Source: Rhizorhabdus histidinilytica (GTDB lineage Bacteria; Pseudomonadota; Alphaproteobacteria; Sphingomonadales; Sphingomonadaceae). From it: 64,000 nucleotides of DNA. The translations under genes were made by a program, and so were the position numbers. Positions 8,368 to 17,020 of this stretch are shown piece after piece. A model generated the notes under the pieces. It ran no database searches and was not told where the DNA came from. It was given only the letters and a program-made list of their open reading frames with translations. The stretch covers positions 62,001 to 126,000 of the forward strand of contig NZ_FUYM01000006.1 of the NCBI RefSeq assembly GCF_900167915.1. The letters are read 5' to 3'. The first letter of the stretch is position 1. Each line of letters starts with the position of its first letter.

Positions 8368-8838
8368 TCAGCCCAATATAGACCGCGCGGTGACGCCGCC
8401 CTCGCCGATCGTGCCGTCGACGATCGTGCGCGGCTCGTGGCGCGACTTCGACACCCGCCAGCCGTCGGCCGTGCGGACATATTCGTCGTAATAGAAGCTG
8501 CCGATCAGCCGGAAGCCGCCGGTGCGCGGATCATAGGTCGAGAAGCCCAGGCTCCAGCGCGCGGTGGCGCGGTCGGCGTCTACGATCTCGATCTCGCCAT
8601 TGTGGATCTGGTGGACGTCGACGATCGGGCTTCCCACCGCGATCCGGGTGAAGGCCTCGATCAGCCCGTCGGGGCCGAATTTCCCGACGGGCTGATAGTC
8701 GAGCTCGGCATCGGGGGTGAAGCAGGCGCGGATCGCGTCGACGTCCTTGGCGTCGCAGGCGTTGAGGTAGCGCGCCTTGAGCTTGCGGATCTCGCTCTCC
8801 GCCTCCAGCCGCGCGATGCGTTCTTCCAGACTAGCCAT
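8368..8838 (-). CDS. SnoaL-like (NTF2 fold) protein
   Basis: A 156-residue protein with the SnoaL_4 pattern: an N-terminal coiled stretch (EERIARLEAESEIRKLKARY), Asp-rich turn (FTPDAELDY), then a curved beta sheet ending with GWRVSKSRHEPR. Members of this fold in polyketide and terpenoid or steroid pathways act as cyclases, isomerases, hydroxylases or dehydratases on polycyclic substrates. It overlaps the DUF1214 gene upstream by eight bases, so it is last in a six-gene leftward operon (8368-13486). It is not a second ketosteroid isomerase: the Tyr/Asp set of that enzyme is not evident. Confidence 0.8.
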   Translation of the reverse strand: MASLEERIARLEAESEIRKLKARYLNACDAKDVDAIRACFTPDAELDYQPVGKFGPDGLIEAFTRIAVGSPIVDVHQIHNGEIEIVDADRATARWSLGFSTYDPRTGGFRLIGSFYYDEYVRTADGWRVSKSRHEPRTIVDGTIGEGGVTARSILG

Positions 8839-9919
8839 CGAGCTTCACCACCTTGGTCTGCGGCACGGGATGCTCGGTCGCGCCGGTCCAGCGCAGCAGC
8901 ATCGTGCCATGGTCATGTCCCGCCGTGTCGATCCAGTTGCCATAGCCGGGGTCGCGCGCGGCGACGACGATCGTCACCGATCCGTCGGCATTGGTCCGCG
9001 CGCTGTGCTTGTTCACATGGATTCGGTGGAAACGGTAATCGAGCGATTCCATCCAGATATTGTCGAGCTGGAAGTTCCAGAAAGTGCAGTCGGGCACCGG
9101 CGTCTCGATCACCAGCGCCTCGCCGGGGGCCAGCTTCCAATAGCCGTGCAGATAATGGATCGTCGGATCGCCGCCCGCCTTGAAGAACATCGTCTGGTCG
9201 GTGGTGGCGAGCCGGTTGAGCTGCTCGGCCTTGAACAGGTCGGCCCAGTGGAGGAAGGTCCTGGCCGTCCCCTCGACGAAGGCGACCGCCCGATCGAAGC
9301 CCTGTTCGAGCTTGCCGAGCGTCAGCGGCTCGGGCGTCGCGCGGGGGGCATCGATCGCCTCGATCCTGACCGTCGCCGGCACTTCATTGTCGCGATCGAG
9401 GAAGGTCTGCCGGACCAGCAGCATCGAGGTGTCGTCGGCCAGCGGCAGCCAGTTGCCGTTCGCCTTTTCCTTCGACGCGATGATCTCGAAGCTGCCGTCG
9501 GGCTCGAACCGGATGTCCGCCGCGTCGAGCTCGCCGGTCGACGCCATCGTCCCGTCGACCGCATAGCGGTTCGCCTTCGACCCGAAGCTCAGGATCGGCA
9601 CGCTGCCGCGCTGGCCGGTGATGCGGTAGCGCCGCGCGCCGCTGATCGAGGCGTTGAGGTAGAGATTGTCGGGATTGTCGGCGCCGATCTTCGCGGTCGG
9701 GTGCGACGCCTGGTAGAAGCCGGGGAAATCGGTATCGGCATTCTCCATGTGCATCTCTAGCGCGATGCGCAGCAGGCGCGAGAGATAGCGATAGCCCTCG
9801 ACCTGGTCGATCGGCGTTCCCGCCACCTCGGCGTTGAACACGAGGTCGCCGGCCTTTTCGAGCCGGCGACAGAATTGGCGCCAGGCCTCGCCCGGCGCTT
9901 CGCGGTCGGCGCCGCTCAT
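8831..9919 (-). CDS. DUF1214 domain protein
   Basis: A 362-residue protein, paralog of the partial protein at the left edge. The C-terminal half has TPVPDCTFWNFQLDNIWMESLD followed by a VNKHSA and DGSVTIVVAARDPGYGNWIDT segment typical of DUF1214, which is often annotated with DUF1254. No signal peptide or membrane segment is seen, unlike many periplasmic family members, so it is probably cytoplasmic. The ATG at 9919 overlaps the SDR stop (ATGA); longer open frames upstream are only a shadow. Function unknown; its place between a SnoaL protein and an SDR suggests a pathway enzyme. Confidence 0.8.
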   Translation of the reverse strand: MSGADREAPGEAWRQFCRRLEKAGDLVFNAEVAGTPIDQVEGYRYLSRLLRIALEMHMENADTDFPGFYQASHPTAKIGADNPDNLYLNASISGARRYRITGQRGSVPILSFGSKANRYAVDGTMASTGELDAADIRFEPDGSFEIIASKEKANGNWLPLADDTSMLLVRQTFLDRDNEVPATVRIEAIDAPRATPEPLTLGKLEQGFDRAVAFVEGTARTFLHWADLFKAEQLNRLATTDQTMFFKAGGDPTIHYLHGYWKLAPGEALVIETPVPDCTFWNFQLDNIWMESLDYRFHRIHVNKHSARTNADGSVTIVVAARDPGYGNWIDTAGHDHGTMLLRWTGATEHPVPQTKVVKLDG

Positions 9920-10692
9920 GGCGCCATATACTGGCCGCCGTTGACGTCGAGCGACGCGCCGGAGACCACCTTCGAATAGTCGGAGACCATGAACAGCACC
10001 GCCTTGGCGCAATCCTCCTCGGGCGGGATGATGCCGATCGGGATGCGCTGGGTGATCTCGCCGATCACCTCGTCGCGGTCGCGGCCGGCGGCGACCTCGC
10101 GGTCGATATGGCCCCACACCGGCGCGCCGCCGATCCAGCCCATGCGGGTGACGTTCACGCGGATGCCGTGCTGGCCGAAATCCTTCGCCATGTGCCGGGT
10201 CAGCGCGTTCATGCCGCCCTTGCCCGCCGAATAGGCGCCCTCGCCCGGGAAGGGATTGACCGTCGACATGGTCGAGACGTTGACGATCGCGCCCTTCGAC
10301 GCCTTCAGCCCGGGCAGGCAGGCCTGCGCCATGCGCAGCGCGCCGGCGCAGTTGACGTTGAAGACGTCGGCATATTCCTCGACATTGGCGATGTCGGTCG
10401 GCTTCCATTCGCCATGGGCATAGGCGGAGTTGATCAGCCCGTCGATGCGGCCGAACGCGTCGAGCGTGGCCTTCGCCAACGCCTGGCACTGCTCGGCGCT
10501 GGTGACGTCGGTGGGCAGCGCGATCGCCTCCCCGCCCTTCGCCCGGATGTCGGCCGCCACCTCGTCGAGGAAAGCCTTGTTGCGGGCGCCGAGGCCGACC
10601 TTGGCGCCTTCCGCCGCCGCGATCCTGGCGAGCGACTGGCCCATGCCGGGCCCGACGCCGCTGATCACGATCACCTTGTCCTTAAGCAGCAT
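9916..10692 (-). CDS. SDR-family oxidoreductase
   Basis: A 258-residue classical SDR with an SGVGPGMG cofactor motif and YSAGK catalytic pair; the usual NNAG element reads NSAY. The C-terminus ends in DVNGGQYMAP as in this family. It overlaps the downstream DUF1214 gene by four bases and the upstream flavin oxidoreductase by eleven. It probably interconverts a hydroxyl and a keto group on the pathway substrate; the exact position cannot be read from the sequence. Confidence 0.85.
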   Translation of the reverse strand: MLLKDKVIVISGVGPGMGQSLARIAAAEGAKVGLGARNKAFLDEVAADIRAKGGEAIALPTDVTSAEQCQALAKATLDAFGRIDGLINSAYAHGEWKPTDIANVEEYADVFNVNCAGALRMAQACLPGLKASKGAIVNVSTMSTVNPFPGEGAYSAGKGGMNALTRHMAKDFGQHGIRVNVTRMGWIGGAPVWGHIDREVAAGRDRDEVIGEITQRIPIGIIPPEEDCAKAVLFMVSDYSKVVSGASLDVNGGQYMAP

Positions 10693-11923
10693 CCGTCCAT
10701 TCCTCTCCTGCGTGGAGGCCGTTGAGCCTGATATCGATGGCGTTGCCCGTCTCGGTGCAATAGGTGCCCGCGCCGCCGTACATCGCCGCGACGCAGCGGT
10801 TGCAGGCGTTGCAGGCCGAGCGATGGGCGGGGTCGGCGCGCCACTTCGCGACCAGCGCCGGATCGTGGACCAGCGCGCGCGCCATGACGACCGCGTCGAA
10901 ACCCTCGTTCAGCGCCTGCTCGGCCGCCGTCAGCGACAACACGCCGCCGAGATAGCCGAGCCGGCACCCGACCGCCGCGCGCACCCGCCGCGCGGCGTCG
11001 AGGAAATAGAGCTCGGAGAAGCGGACCGTCTTCGGCGTCGCCATCTTGAGCAGCTTGAACTGCAGCTTGGCGAGCCAGCCGCCCTGCATCTTCGCCAGGT
11101 CGTCATAGGGCAGCGGGCTCGAGAACATGACGTAGCTCGACTCGATGTTGCGTCCACCCGACAGCACCAGCATGTCGGCCCCGGCCGCCTCCAGCGCGCG
11201 GGCGGTGACGATGCCGTCCTCGACCGTGGCGCCACCCTTGGCGCCGTCATAGAGGTTGATCTTGGCGAGCACAGCGATCCGGTCGCCGACCGCGCGCTTG
11301 ACCGCCGCCAACACCTCGGCGGGGAAGCGCACCCGCTTCTCGGCATTGCCGCCATAGGCGTCGCGCCGCTTGTTCGAGAGCGGCGAGATGAACTGGTTGA
11401 GCAGATAGCCGTGGCCCATGTGCAGCTCGACCGCGTCGAACCCGGCCTCGACCGCCAGCCGCGCCGCGGCGACGAACTCGTCGCGGACCATGTCCATGTC
11501 GGCGCGGGTCATCCGCCGCTGGAAGAAGCGGCCCATCAGCACGCCCATCTTGTCGATGCCGCCCGACGAGGACATGGCGCGCGGGGTCGACAGTTCCTTG
11601 TGCTGGACGAAGCTGCCGCCATGGGTGATCTGCGCGGAGATCAGCGCGCCCTCGCCATGCACCGCGTCGGCGATCGCGCGATAATGCGGCACGCTGGCGG
11701 CGTTGAGCACGCCCTGGCCGGCGAAGGTCCGCCCGTCGGGCGACACCGCGATATAGGCGAGCGTGGTCATGCCGACGCCCCCGGCCGCCAGCCGCCGGTG
11801 GAATTCGAGCAGCGACCTGGTCGGGATCGAGCGCAGCGTCATCATCTCGTTCGCGCCCGAGCGGATGAAGCGGTTGGGCAGGGTGACGGGGCCGACCGTC
11901 ACGGGAGTGAAGGCGATGCTCAT
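10682..11923 (-). CDS. Old Yellow Enzyme-family NADH:flavin oxidoreductase
   Basis: A 413-residue FMN TIM-barrel protein: PNRFIRSGANE at the N-terminus, ITHGGSF, HMGHGYLLNQFISPLSNKRRDAYGG in the active-site region and ARALVHDP near the end. Unusually for a single-domain reductase it has the cysteine pattern CNACNRC followed eleven residues later by another Cys (near residues 375-395), resembling the Fe-S motif of 2,4-dienoyl-CoA reductases but without their C-terminal FAD/NAD domain. It may reduce an enone or dienone ring. It is third from the start of the leftward operon. Confidence 0.83.
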   Translation of the reverse strand: MSIAFTPVTVGPVTLPNRFIRSGANEMMTLRSIPTRSLLEFHRRLAAGGVGMTTLAYIAVSPDGRTFAGQGVLNAASVPHYRAIADAVHGEGALISAQITHGGSFVQHKELSTPRAMSSSGGIDKMGVLMGRFFQRRMTRADMDMVRDEFVAAARLAVEAGFDAVELHMGHGYLLNQFISPLSNKRRDAYGGNAEKRVRFPAEVLAAVKRAVGDRIAVLAKINLYDGAKGGATVEDGIVTARALEAAGADMLVLSGGRNIESSYVMFSSPLPYDDLAKMQGGWLAKLQFKLLKMATPKTVRFSELYFLDAARRVRAAVGCRLGYLGGVLSLTAAEQALNEGFDAVVMARALVHDPALVAKWRADPAHRSACNACNRCVAAMYGGAGTYCTETGNAIDIRLNGLHAGEEWTDAA

Positions 11924-11936
11924 GATCCCGGTCCCC

Positions 11937-12689
11937 TCAGTCGAAATTGGCCTGCCCGCCGTCGAGCGGGACGGTGGCGCCGGTGAAATAGCTGAATTCG
12001 GGGCCGCACAGCGCCGCCACCGCCCGGCCGATATCCTCCTCGCAACGGCCGATGCGGCGCAGCGGGATGGTGCGGAAGAAGGCTTCCGCCTCCTCGGGCC
12101 GGCCTTCGATCCAGGCCTTGAGCCCCGGTGAATCGGCGTGCGGCGCGATCGTCAGCGCCCGGATCCCGTCGACGCCCCATTCGGCCGCCGCCGCCCGGGT
12201 GAGGATCCGCGTCGCCTCCTTGACCGCGGCATAGGCGCCATAGCCGCTCATGTCCCAGCGGACCGCGGCCGAGGTGGCGAGGTTGACGATCACGCCCTGG
12301 CCCGACGCCTTCAGATGCGGACGGCACGCCTTCATCAGCCGGAAGCTGGCGAGGGGCCCCGACTCGAAGCCGGCGGCGAAGGCTTCGTCGCTGACCTCTG
12401 CGAGCGGGCCAAGCGGCACCTCCTGCGCATTGTTGACGAGGATATCGATACCGCCGAACGCCTCCGCAACCGCCGCGACCAGCGCGTCGATCGAGGCCGC
12501 GTCCTTGACGTCGCAGCGGAAGGCGCGCGCGGCGTCGCCGATCTCGGCCGCGACGCCCTGCACCTTGTCGAGCGTGCGGCCGACGACCGCGACCCGCGCG
12601 CCGGCGGCCGCCAGCGCCAGCGCGATGCCGCGCCCGACGCCCTGCCCCGCACCGGTGACGATCGCGGTCCTGCCGTCGAGCGCCGCCAT
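11937..12689 (-). CDS. SDR-family oxidoreductase
   Basis: A 250-residue SDR starting at MAALDGRTAIVTGAG; an open frame upstream to 12806 is only a shadow of the neighbouring gene. The cofactor motif is TGAGQGVG, the structural motif reads NNAQ instead of NNAG, and the catalytic pair is in YAAVK. It ends thirteen bases before the flavin oxidoreductase and starts two bases after the next SDR's stop. Substrate unknown; the cluster suggests a polycyclic alcohol or ketone. Confidence 0.83.
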   Translation of the reverse strand: MAALDGRTAIVTGAGQGVGRGIALALAAAGARVAVVGRTLDKVQGVAAEIGDAARAFRCDVKDAASIDALVAAVAEAFGGIDILVNNAQEVPLGPLAEVSDEAFAAGFESGPLASFRLMKACRPHLKASGQGVIVNLATSAAVRWDMSGYGAYAAVKEATRILTRAAAAEWGVDGIRALTIAPHADSPGLKAWIEGRPEEAEAFFRTIPLRRIGRCEEDIGRAVAALCGPEFSYFTGATVPLDGGQANFD

Positions 12690-12691
12690 GC

Positions 12692-13486
12692 TCAGCCCCT
12701 CAGATGGTCGGGGCAGCCGGGCAGCGCCGGCTCGTAATGGCCCGCGGTCCAGCCGCCGTCGACGGCGATCTCGGCGCCCGAGATGTAGCTCGCCTCGTCG
12801 CTGCACACGAACAGGGTCGCGCGGGCGATCTCCTCGGGCTCGCCGATCCGCTGCAACGGCACCCGGCGGAACGAGCGGGCATTGACCGTCTCGACCGACT
12901 CATGTCCCGGATTGCCCATCTCGGTGTTCACGCCGCCCGGATGGATCGAGACGACGCGGATGCCGAGCGGGCCGAATTCATAGGCATAGGATTTGGTGAT
13001 GCCACGCACCGCCCATTTGCTGGCGGTATAGGCGATCAGGCCGTTGCAGCCGCGCAGGCCGTCGACCGAGGAGATGTTGACGATCACCCCCTTGCCATTG
13101 GCCTTGAGCGCCGGCACCGCATGCTTCACGCCCATCATCGTGCCGATCAGGTTGATGCCGAGGACGCGCTCCGCATCCTCCTTGCGCAGCTCCTCCGACG
13201 CGCCGAAATGGGTGACGGCGGCGTTGTTGACGAGGATGTCGAGCTTGCCGAACCGATCGACGGCGGCCTTGACGATCGCCGCCCACTGCTCCTCCTCGCG
13301 CACGTCGAGATGCTGGTAGAGCGCGACGTCGGCGCCGAGTTCGGCGGCAACCGCGCGCCCCTTCTCGTCGAGCACGTCGCCGATGACGACCTTGGCGCCT
13401 TCGGCCGCGAACAGGCGGGCGGTCGCCGCGCCCATGCCCTGTGCCGCGCCGCTGATGATCGCTACCTTGCCTGCGAGTCTTGCCAT
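12692..13486 (-). CDS. SDR resembling 3-alpha/20-beta-hydroxysteroid dehydrogenase
   Basis: A 264-residue SDR with SGAAQGMG, NNAA and YTASK motifs. From memory it resembles the Streptomyces 3-alpha(20-beta)-hydroxysteroid dehydrogenase in several places: YQHLDV with E and W following, INLIGTMMGVKHAVPA, ASKWAVRGITK and HPGGVNTEM. A hydroxysteroid dehydrogenase role is therefore plausible and fits the isomerase and KstD-type genes in the window. It is first in a six-gene leftward operon (13486 to 8368) and is read divergently from the SDR at 13661. Confidence 0.83.
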   Translation of the reverse strand: MARLAGKVAIISGAAQGMGAATARLFAAEGAKVVIGDVLDEKGRAVAAELGADVALYQHLDVREEEQWAAIVKAAVDRFGKLDILVNNAAVTHFGASEELRKEDAERVLGINLIGTMMGVKHAVPALKANGKGVIVNISSVDGLRGCNGLIAYTASKWAVRGITKSYAYEFGPLGIRVVSIHPGGVNTEMGNPGHESVETVNARSFRRVPLQRIGEPEEIARATLFVCSDEASYISGAEIAVDGGWTAGHYEPALPGCPDHLRG

Positions 13487-13584
13487 TCGGTCCCTCCGTC
13501 GACGGCCGGCTGTTCCCCGGCTCTGCTACGCAAGCCTCGACATTTCACGTCAACATGTCAAGCTATGCGTGTTGATTTAGCCAT

Positions 13585-13601
13585 ATGAATCTGCAATTCA
13601 T
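13585..13601. promoter_or_regulatory. Inverted repeat in divergent promoter region
   Basis: ATGAAT and ATTCAT flank CTGCA in the 174-base gap between two divergent SDR operons. A wider pair TCAACA/TGTTGA lies just to the left (about 13550-13575). Either could be an operator for the divergent operons. Position and symmetry are the only support. Confidence 0.3.
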
Positions 13602-13660
13602 GCAGACAACCGATACAGAGCCGCACATTGCGGACCGCGACAGCCGAAGGAGAGGCGAAT

Positions 13661-14434
13661 TTGAGCGAGCAGATATTCCCGAGCGGCGCGACCATGGTGC
13701 TGGGCGCCACGGGCGGACTCGGCGCCGCGTCGGCGCGCGCGCTCGCCCGCGACGGCAGCGACCTCGCGCTCTGCTTTCGCAGCAAGCGCGACGCCGCCGA
13801 GGCGCTGGCGGAGGAGTTGCGCGGCCATGGCCGCACGGTGACGCTCCATCCGGTCGACGCCACCGATCCGGCGACGATCGACGCCGCGCGCGACGCCGCG
13901 ATCGCGGCGCATGGCCGGGTCCATGCACTGGTCTGGGCGGCGGGCCCGCTGGTCGATCAGCTCCACCTGTCCGAGACGCCGCTGGAGAAATGGAAGCGCG
14001 CGATCGCGGTGGAGGTGAACGGCTTCTTCGCCGCGGCCCAGTCGCTGATCCCGCATTTCCGCGCCGAGGGCGGCGGCGCCTTCGTCCACCTCGGATCGGC
14101 GGGCGACCTCTACTGGCCGCCGCGCGACGGCCTGTCGGTGGCGCCCAAGGCCGCCAACGAGTCGCTGGTGCGCGGCATCGCCAAGGAGGAGGGCCGCCAC
14201 GGCATCCGCGCCAACAGCGTGCTGGTCGGCGTGATCGACGCGGGCATGTTCCACGAGCTGCTGGCGCAGGGCCAGTTCGACGACGCATGGGTCAAGGAGG
14301 TGCAGGCGCAACTGCCGCTCAAGCGCTGGGGCACGGCGGAGGAGATCGGCCATGCCGTCTCGTTCCTCGCCTCCGCCCGCGCGGGCTACACCACGGGGCA
14401 GCAGCTCGCGGTGGCGGGCGGCTACGGCGTCTGA
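13661..14434 (+). CDS. SDR-like protein lacking the catalytic tyrosine
   Basis: The TTG at 13661 is preceded by AAGGAGAGG and yields 257 residues; an in-frame ATG/GTG start at 13628 is possible but has no ribosome site. The fold is SDR (GATGGLG cofactor motif, GYTTGQQLAVAGGYG ending), but where YxxxK is expected the sequence reads SVAPK, so the catalytic Tyr is replaced by Ser while Lys remains. It may be a non-redox SDR such as an isomerase or dehydratase, or use another residue. It heads an operon with the sulfotransferase-like, SnoaL and SDR genes to 16867. Confidence 0.78.
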   Translation: MSEQIFPSGATMVLGATGGLGAASARALARDGSDLALCFRSKRDAAEALAEELRGHGRTVTLHPVDATDPATIDAARDAAIAAHGRVHALVWAAGPLVDQLHLSETPLEKWKRAIAVEVNGFFAAAQSLIPHFRAEGGGAFVHLGSAGDLYWPPRDGLSVAPKAANESLVRGIAKEEGRHGIRANSVLVGVIDAGMFHELLAQGQFDDAWVKEVQAQLPLKRWGTAEEIGHAVSFLASARAGYTTGQQLAVAGGYGV

Positions 14435-14454
14435 CCGATCAGGAGAAATAGGCA

Positions 14455-15621
14455 ATGAGCAGAGTGAGCGATCGGGCGACGCTGGCCGCCCGCGCCGAGG
14501 AGGCCACCGGACTCCACGATTTCGGCGATCCCTGGATCTTCGAGAATCTCGATGCGCTGATCCCGGTGCTGAACGACGAGGCCGAGCTGACCGAGGTCGG
14601 CGTCGCCGGCGCCGAGACGATGATCGTCACCGCGCTGGCCAACCGGCTGCGCCATGTCGACCTGATCAAGCGCCATCCCGAGATCCTCGACGAGAAGGTC
14701 GACGTCGCGGCGGTCGTGGTCGGCCTGCCGCGCACCGGCAGCACGATGCTCCACCGCATGCTGTCCTCGGCCCCCGGCATGACCGGGGTGAAATGGTGGG
14801 AGGCGCAGAACTACGCCCCCTTCCCCGGCGAGGAGCGCGGCAAGCCCGAGGCGCGGCGCGAGGCCGCGAGCCACTATATGGCCTATATGCTCGACCATGC
14901 GCCCGAGCTGATGTCGATCCACCCGATGAGCATCGACCAGTCGGACGAGGAGCTGATCATCCTCGGCCTGCTCTTCTCCTCGACGATGATCGAGGGGATG
15001 TACCATGTGCCGAGCTACGCCCGCTGGCTGGTCGAGAACAGCCGCACCCGCTGCTATGCCGACCTCAAGCAGATCCTCCAGTCGCTGCAATGGCAGGATC
15101 CGGCGCGGCGCGGGGCGAAGTGGGTGCTCAAGACGCCGGGCCACCTGATGGCGCTCGACGGCGTGCTCGACACCTTCCCCGAGGCGAAGGTGGTGATGAC
15201 GCACCGCGACCCGGTGCAGACCGTGCCGTCCTACTGCTCGATGATGACGACGCTCTACCACATGGCCTCGACCGTCGACCGGCGGAAGATCGGCGCCTTC
15301 TGGGAGAAGCGGCTTGCCGAGCTGCTCGATCTGTTCATGTCGGTCCGCGCGCGGGCCGGCTCCGCCAGCTTCATCGACGTCCGCTACACGGACACCACCA
15401 CCCGGCCGGTCGAGGAAGGCCGTCGCGTGCTGGGCGAGGCGGGGATCGAGGTGACCCCCGAGATCGTCGCCGGCATGGCCGAGTGGGTCGAGGCCAACAA
15501 GCGCGAGGACCGCGCCCCGCACCGCTATGCGCTCGAGGATTTCGGGCTGACCCGCGAGCAGGTCGAGCGGGACTTCGCCGACTATCGCGCGACCTATCTG
15601 GGCGAGAGGGCGGCGGCATGA
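14455..15621 (+). CDS. Sulfotransferase-family protein
   Basis: A 388-residue member of the same family as the protein at 1205-2455. The P-loop-like motif is GLPRTGSTMLH near residues 89-99; KWVLKTPGHLMALD and MTHRDPVQTVPSYCS follow where the family binds PAPS. The N-terminal RAEEATGLHDFGD stretch is also shared with its paralog (AARAATGLSDFGAED). AGGAGA lies ahead of the ATG at 14455. The SnoaL gene downstream overlaps by four bases. Whether it sulfates a steroid-like alcohol or has another role cannot be told from sequence. Confidence 0.85.
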   Translation: MSRVSDRATLAARAEEATGLHDFGDPWIFENLDALIPVLNDEAELTEVGVAGAETMIVTALANRLRHVDLIKRHPEILDEKVDVAAVVVGLPRTGSTMLHRMLSSAPGMTGVKWWEAQNYAPFPGEERGKPEARREAASHYMAYMLDHAPELMSIHPMSIDQSDEELIILGLLFSSTMIEGMYHVPSYARWLVENSRTRCYADLKQILQSLQWQDPARRGAKWVLKTPGHLMALDGVLDTFPEAKVVMTHRDPVQTVPSYCSMMTTLYHMASTVDRRKIGAFWEKRLAELLDLFMSVRARAGSASFIDVRYTDTTTRPVEEGRRVLGEAGIEVTPEIVAGMAEWVEANKREDRAPHRYALEDFGLTREQVERDFADYRATYLGERAAA

Positions 15622-16070
15622 ACCCGATCGACACATTGCTCGCCATCGAGGGCGTGAAGCGCTGCAAGGCCGAATATTTCCGCTGCATCGACGAACAGGA
15701 CTGGGATGCGCTGGTCGCCAATTTCACGCCCGACGCGGAAACCGACATGCGCGAGGCGGTCGAGCCGCACAATCCCGACCTGCTGTCGCACGATCCCAGG
15801 GCCTTCGCCGCGAACAACGCCTATGTGCTGGCGCAGGTGAAGACCGCCCATTTCGGCTATATGCCGCGGATCGACGTGCTTTCCCCCACCGAGGCGAAGG
15901 CGATCTGGTCGATGGAGGACTGGCTCTGGATACCCGAGGGCCATCCCGTCCTGCCCGCCGGCCGGATGCACGGCTGGGGCCATTATGCCGATCGCTACAC
16001 CAAGGTCGGCGACCGCTGGCTGATGTCGGCAACGCGGCTGACCCGCATCAAGCTGGAGCATGACGGATGA
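15618..16070 (+). CDS. SnoaL-like (NTF2 fold) protein
   Basis: A 150-residue protein starting MNPIDTLLAIEGVKRCKAEY, with the Asp-containing FTPDAETDM turn and a C-terminal strand GWGHYADRYTKVGDRWLMS, both typical of SnoaL_4. Start and stop overlap the adjacent genes by ATGA on both sides, so it is co-translated with a sulfotransferase-like protein and an SDR. It is one of five such proteins in the catabolic region besides the isomerase. Likely roles are isomerisation, hydration or dehydration of a ring intermediate. Confidence 0.8.
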   Translation: MNPIDTLLAIEGVKRCKAEYFRCIDEQDWDALVANFTPDAETDMREAVEPHNPDLLSHDPRAFAANNAYVLAQVKTAHFGYMPRIDVLSPTEAKAIWSMEDWLWIPEGHPVLPAGRMHGWGHYADRYTKVGDRWLMSATRLTRIKLEHDG

Positions 16071-16867
16071 GCCGCCCGCTCGACGGCAAGCGCGCGCTGG
16101 TCACCGGATCGAGCGCGGGGCTGGGCGAGGGCATCGCACTCCGCCTCGCCCAGGACGGCGCGGCCGTCTGCCTGCACGGCCGCAACGAAGCGCGGCTCGC
16201 GGCGGCGCGCGAACGGGTCGCCGAGGCGGGCGGCGCCGTCCATGCGGTGGCCGGCACCCTGTCCGACGACACCGGCGCCCAGGCGGTGTTCGACGGCGCG
16301 GTCGCGGCGCTCGGCGGGATCGACATCCTCGTCAACAATGCCGGCGGCGAATCGGCGGGCGGCGGCACCACTGCCTGGCTCGACGCCGACGCCGACACCT
16401 GGAACGCGACCTACAATTCCAATGTCGGTTCGATCGTCCGGCTGGTCCGGCTGGCGGTGCCGGGAATGCGCGAGGCCGGCTGGGGCCGGCTGATCCAGCT
16501 GTCGAGCGAATCGGCCGACTTCCCGATGGCGATCATCCCGGATTACCAGGCGTCGAAGCTCGCGATCCGTTCGCTGACCCGCAGCCTCGCCATGGCGCTG
16601 GCGCGCACCGGCATCACCGCCAACAGCATCAGCCCCGGCCTCACCCATTCGACCGGCCCGGACCGCTGGCTCCAGCAGATGGCCCAGGCGAACGGCTGGG
16701 AAGAGGATTGGGATTCGATCACCCGCCACGTCCAGGATGGGATGATCTCAAACTTCGCCGGCCGGATCGGCGATCCCGCCGACATCGCCCATGCCGTCGC
16801 CTTCCTCGCCGATCCGCGTGCGGGCTTCGTCAACGGCATCGACATCCCGGTCAACGGCGGCCGCTGA
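16067..16867 (+). CDS. SDR-family oxidoreductase
   Basis: A 266-residue classical SDR with TGSSAGLG, NNAG and YQASK motifs and a C-terminus ending GIDIPVNGGR. It is the last gene of the operon beginning at 13661; its ATG overlaps the stop of the SnoaL gene. A hairpin 25 bases downstream may end the transcript. The substrate is not evident from sequence. Confidence 0.85.
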   Translation: MSRPLDGKRALVTGSSAGLGEGIALRLAQDGAAVCLHGRNEARLAAARERVAEAGGAVHAVAGTLSDDTGAQAVFDGAVAALGGIDILVNNAGGESAGGGTTAWLDADADTWNATYNSNVGSIVRLVRLAVPGMREAGWGRLIQLSSESADFPMAIIPDYQASKLAIRSLTRSLAMALARTGITANSISPGLTHSTGPDRWLQQMAQANGWEEDWDSITRHVQDGMISNFAGRIGDPADIAHAVAFLADPRAGFVNGIDIPVNGGR

Positions 16868-16891
16868 GCCGCGATCCCCGAATAGAAAGAT

Positions 16892-16915
16892 CCGGCCATC
16901 GTCACCGATGACCGG
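16892..16915 (+). terminator. Stem-loop after the SDR operon
   Basis: CCGGCCATCG and CGATGACCGG form a ten-base stem with one mismatch around a TCAC loop, 25 bases past the operon's last stop. There is no T-tract, so it would be a weak or factor-dependent terminator. Confidence 0.45.
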
Positions 16916-17020
16916 ACCAGTAAGGGGTGGAAATCCCTCCGTCCGCGTCGAGAGACGGCTGGATATCGCAAGGCCGAGATTAGGCTTGCCTCCCAGGGCC
17001 GTCGCTCGCACTCTCCCCCC

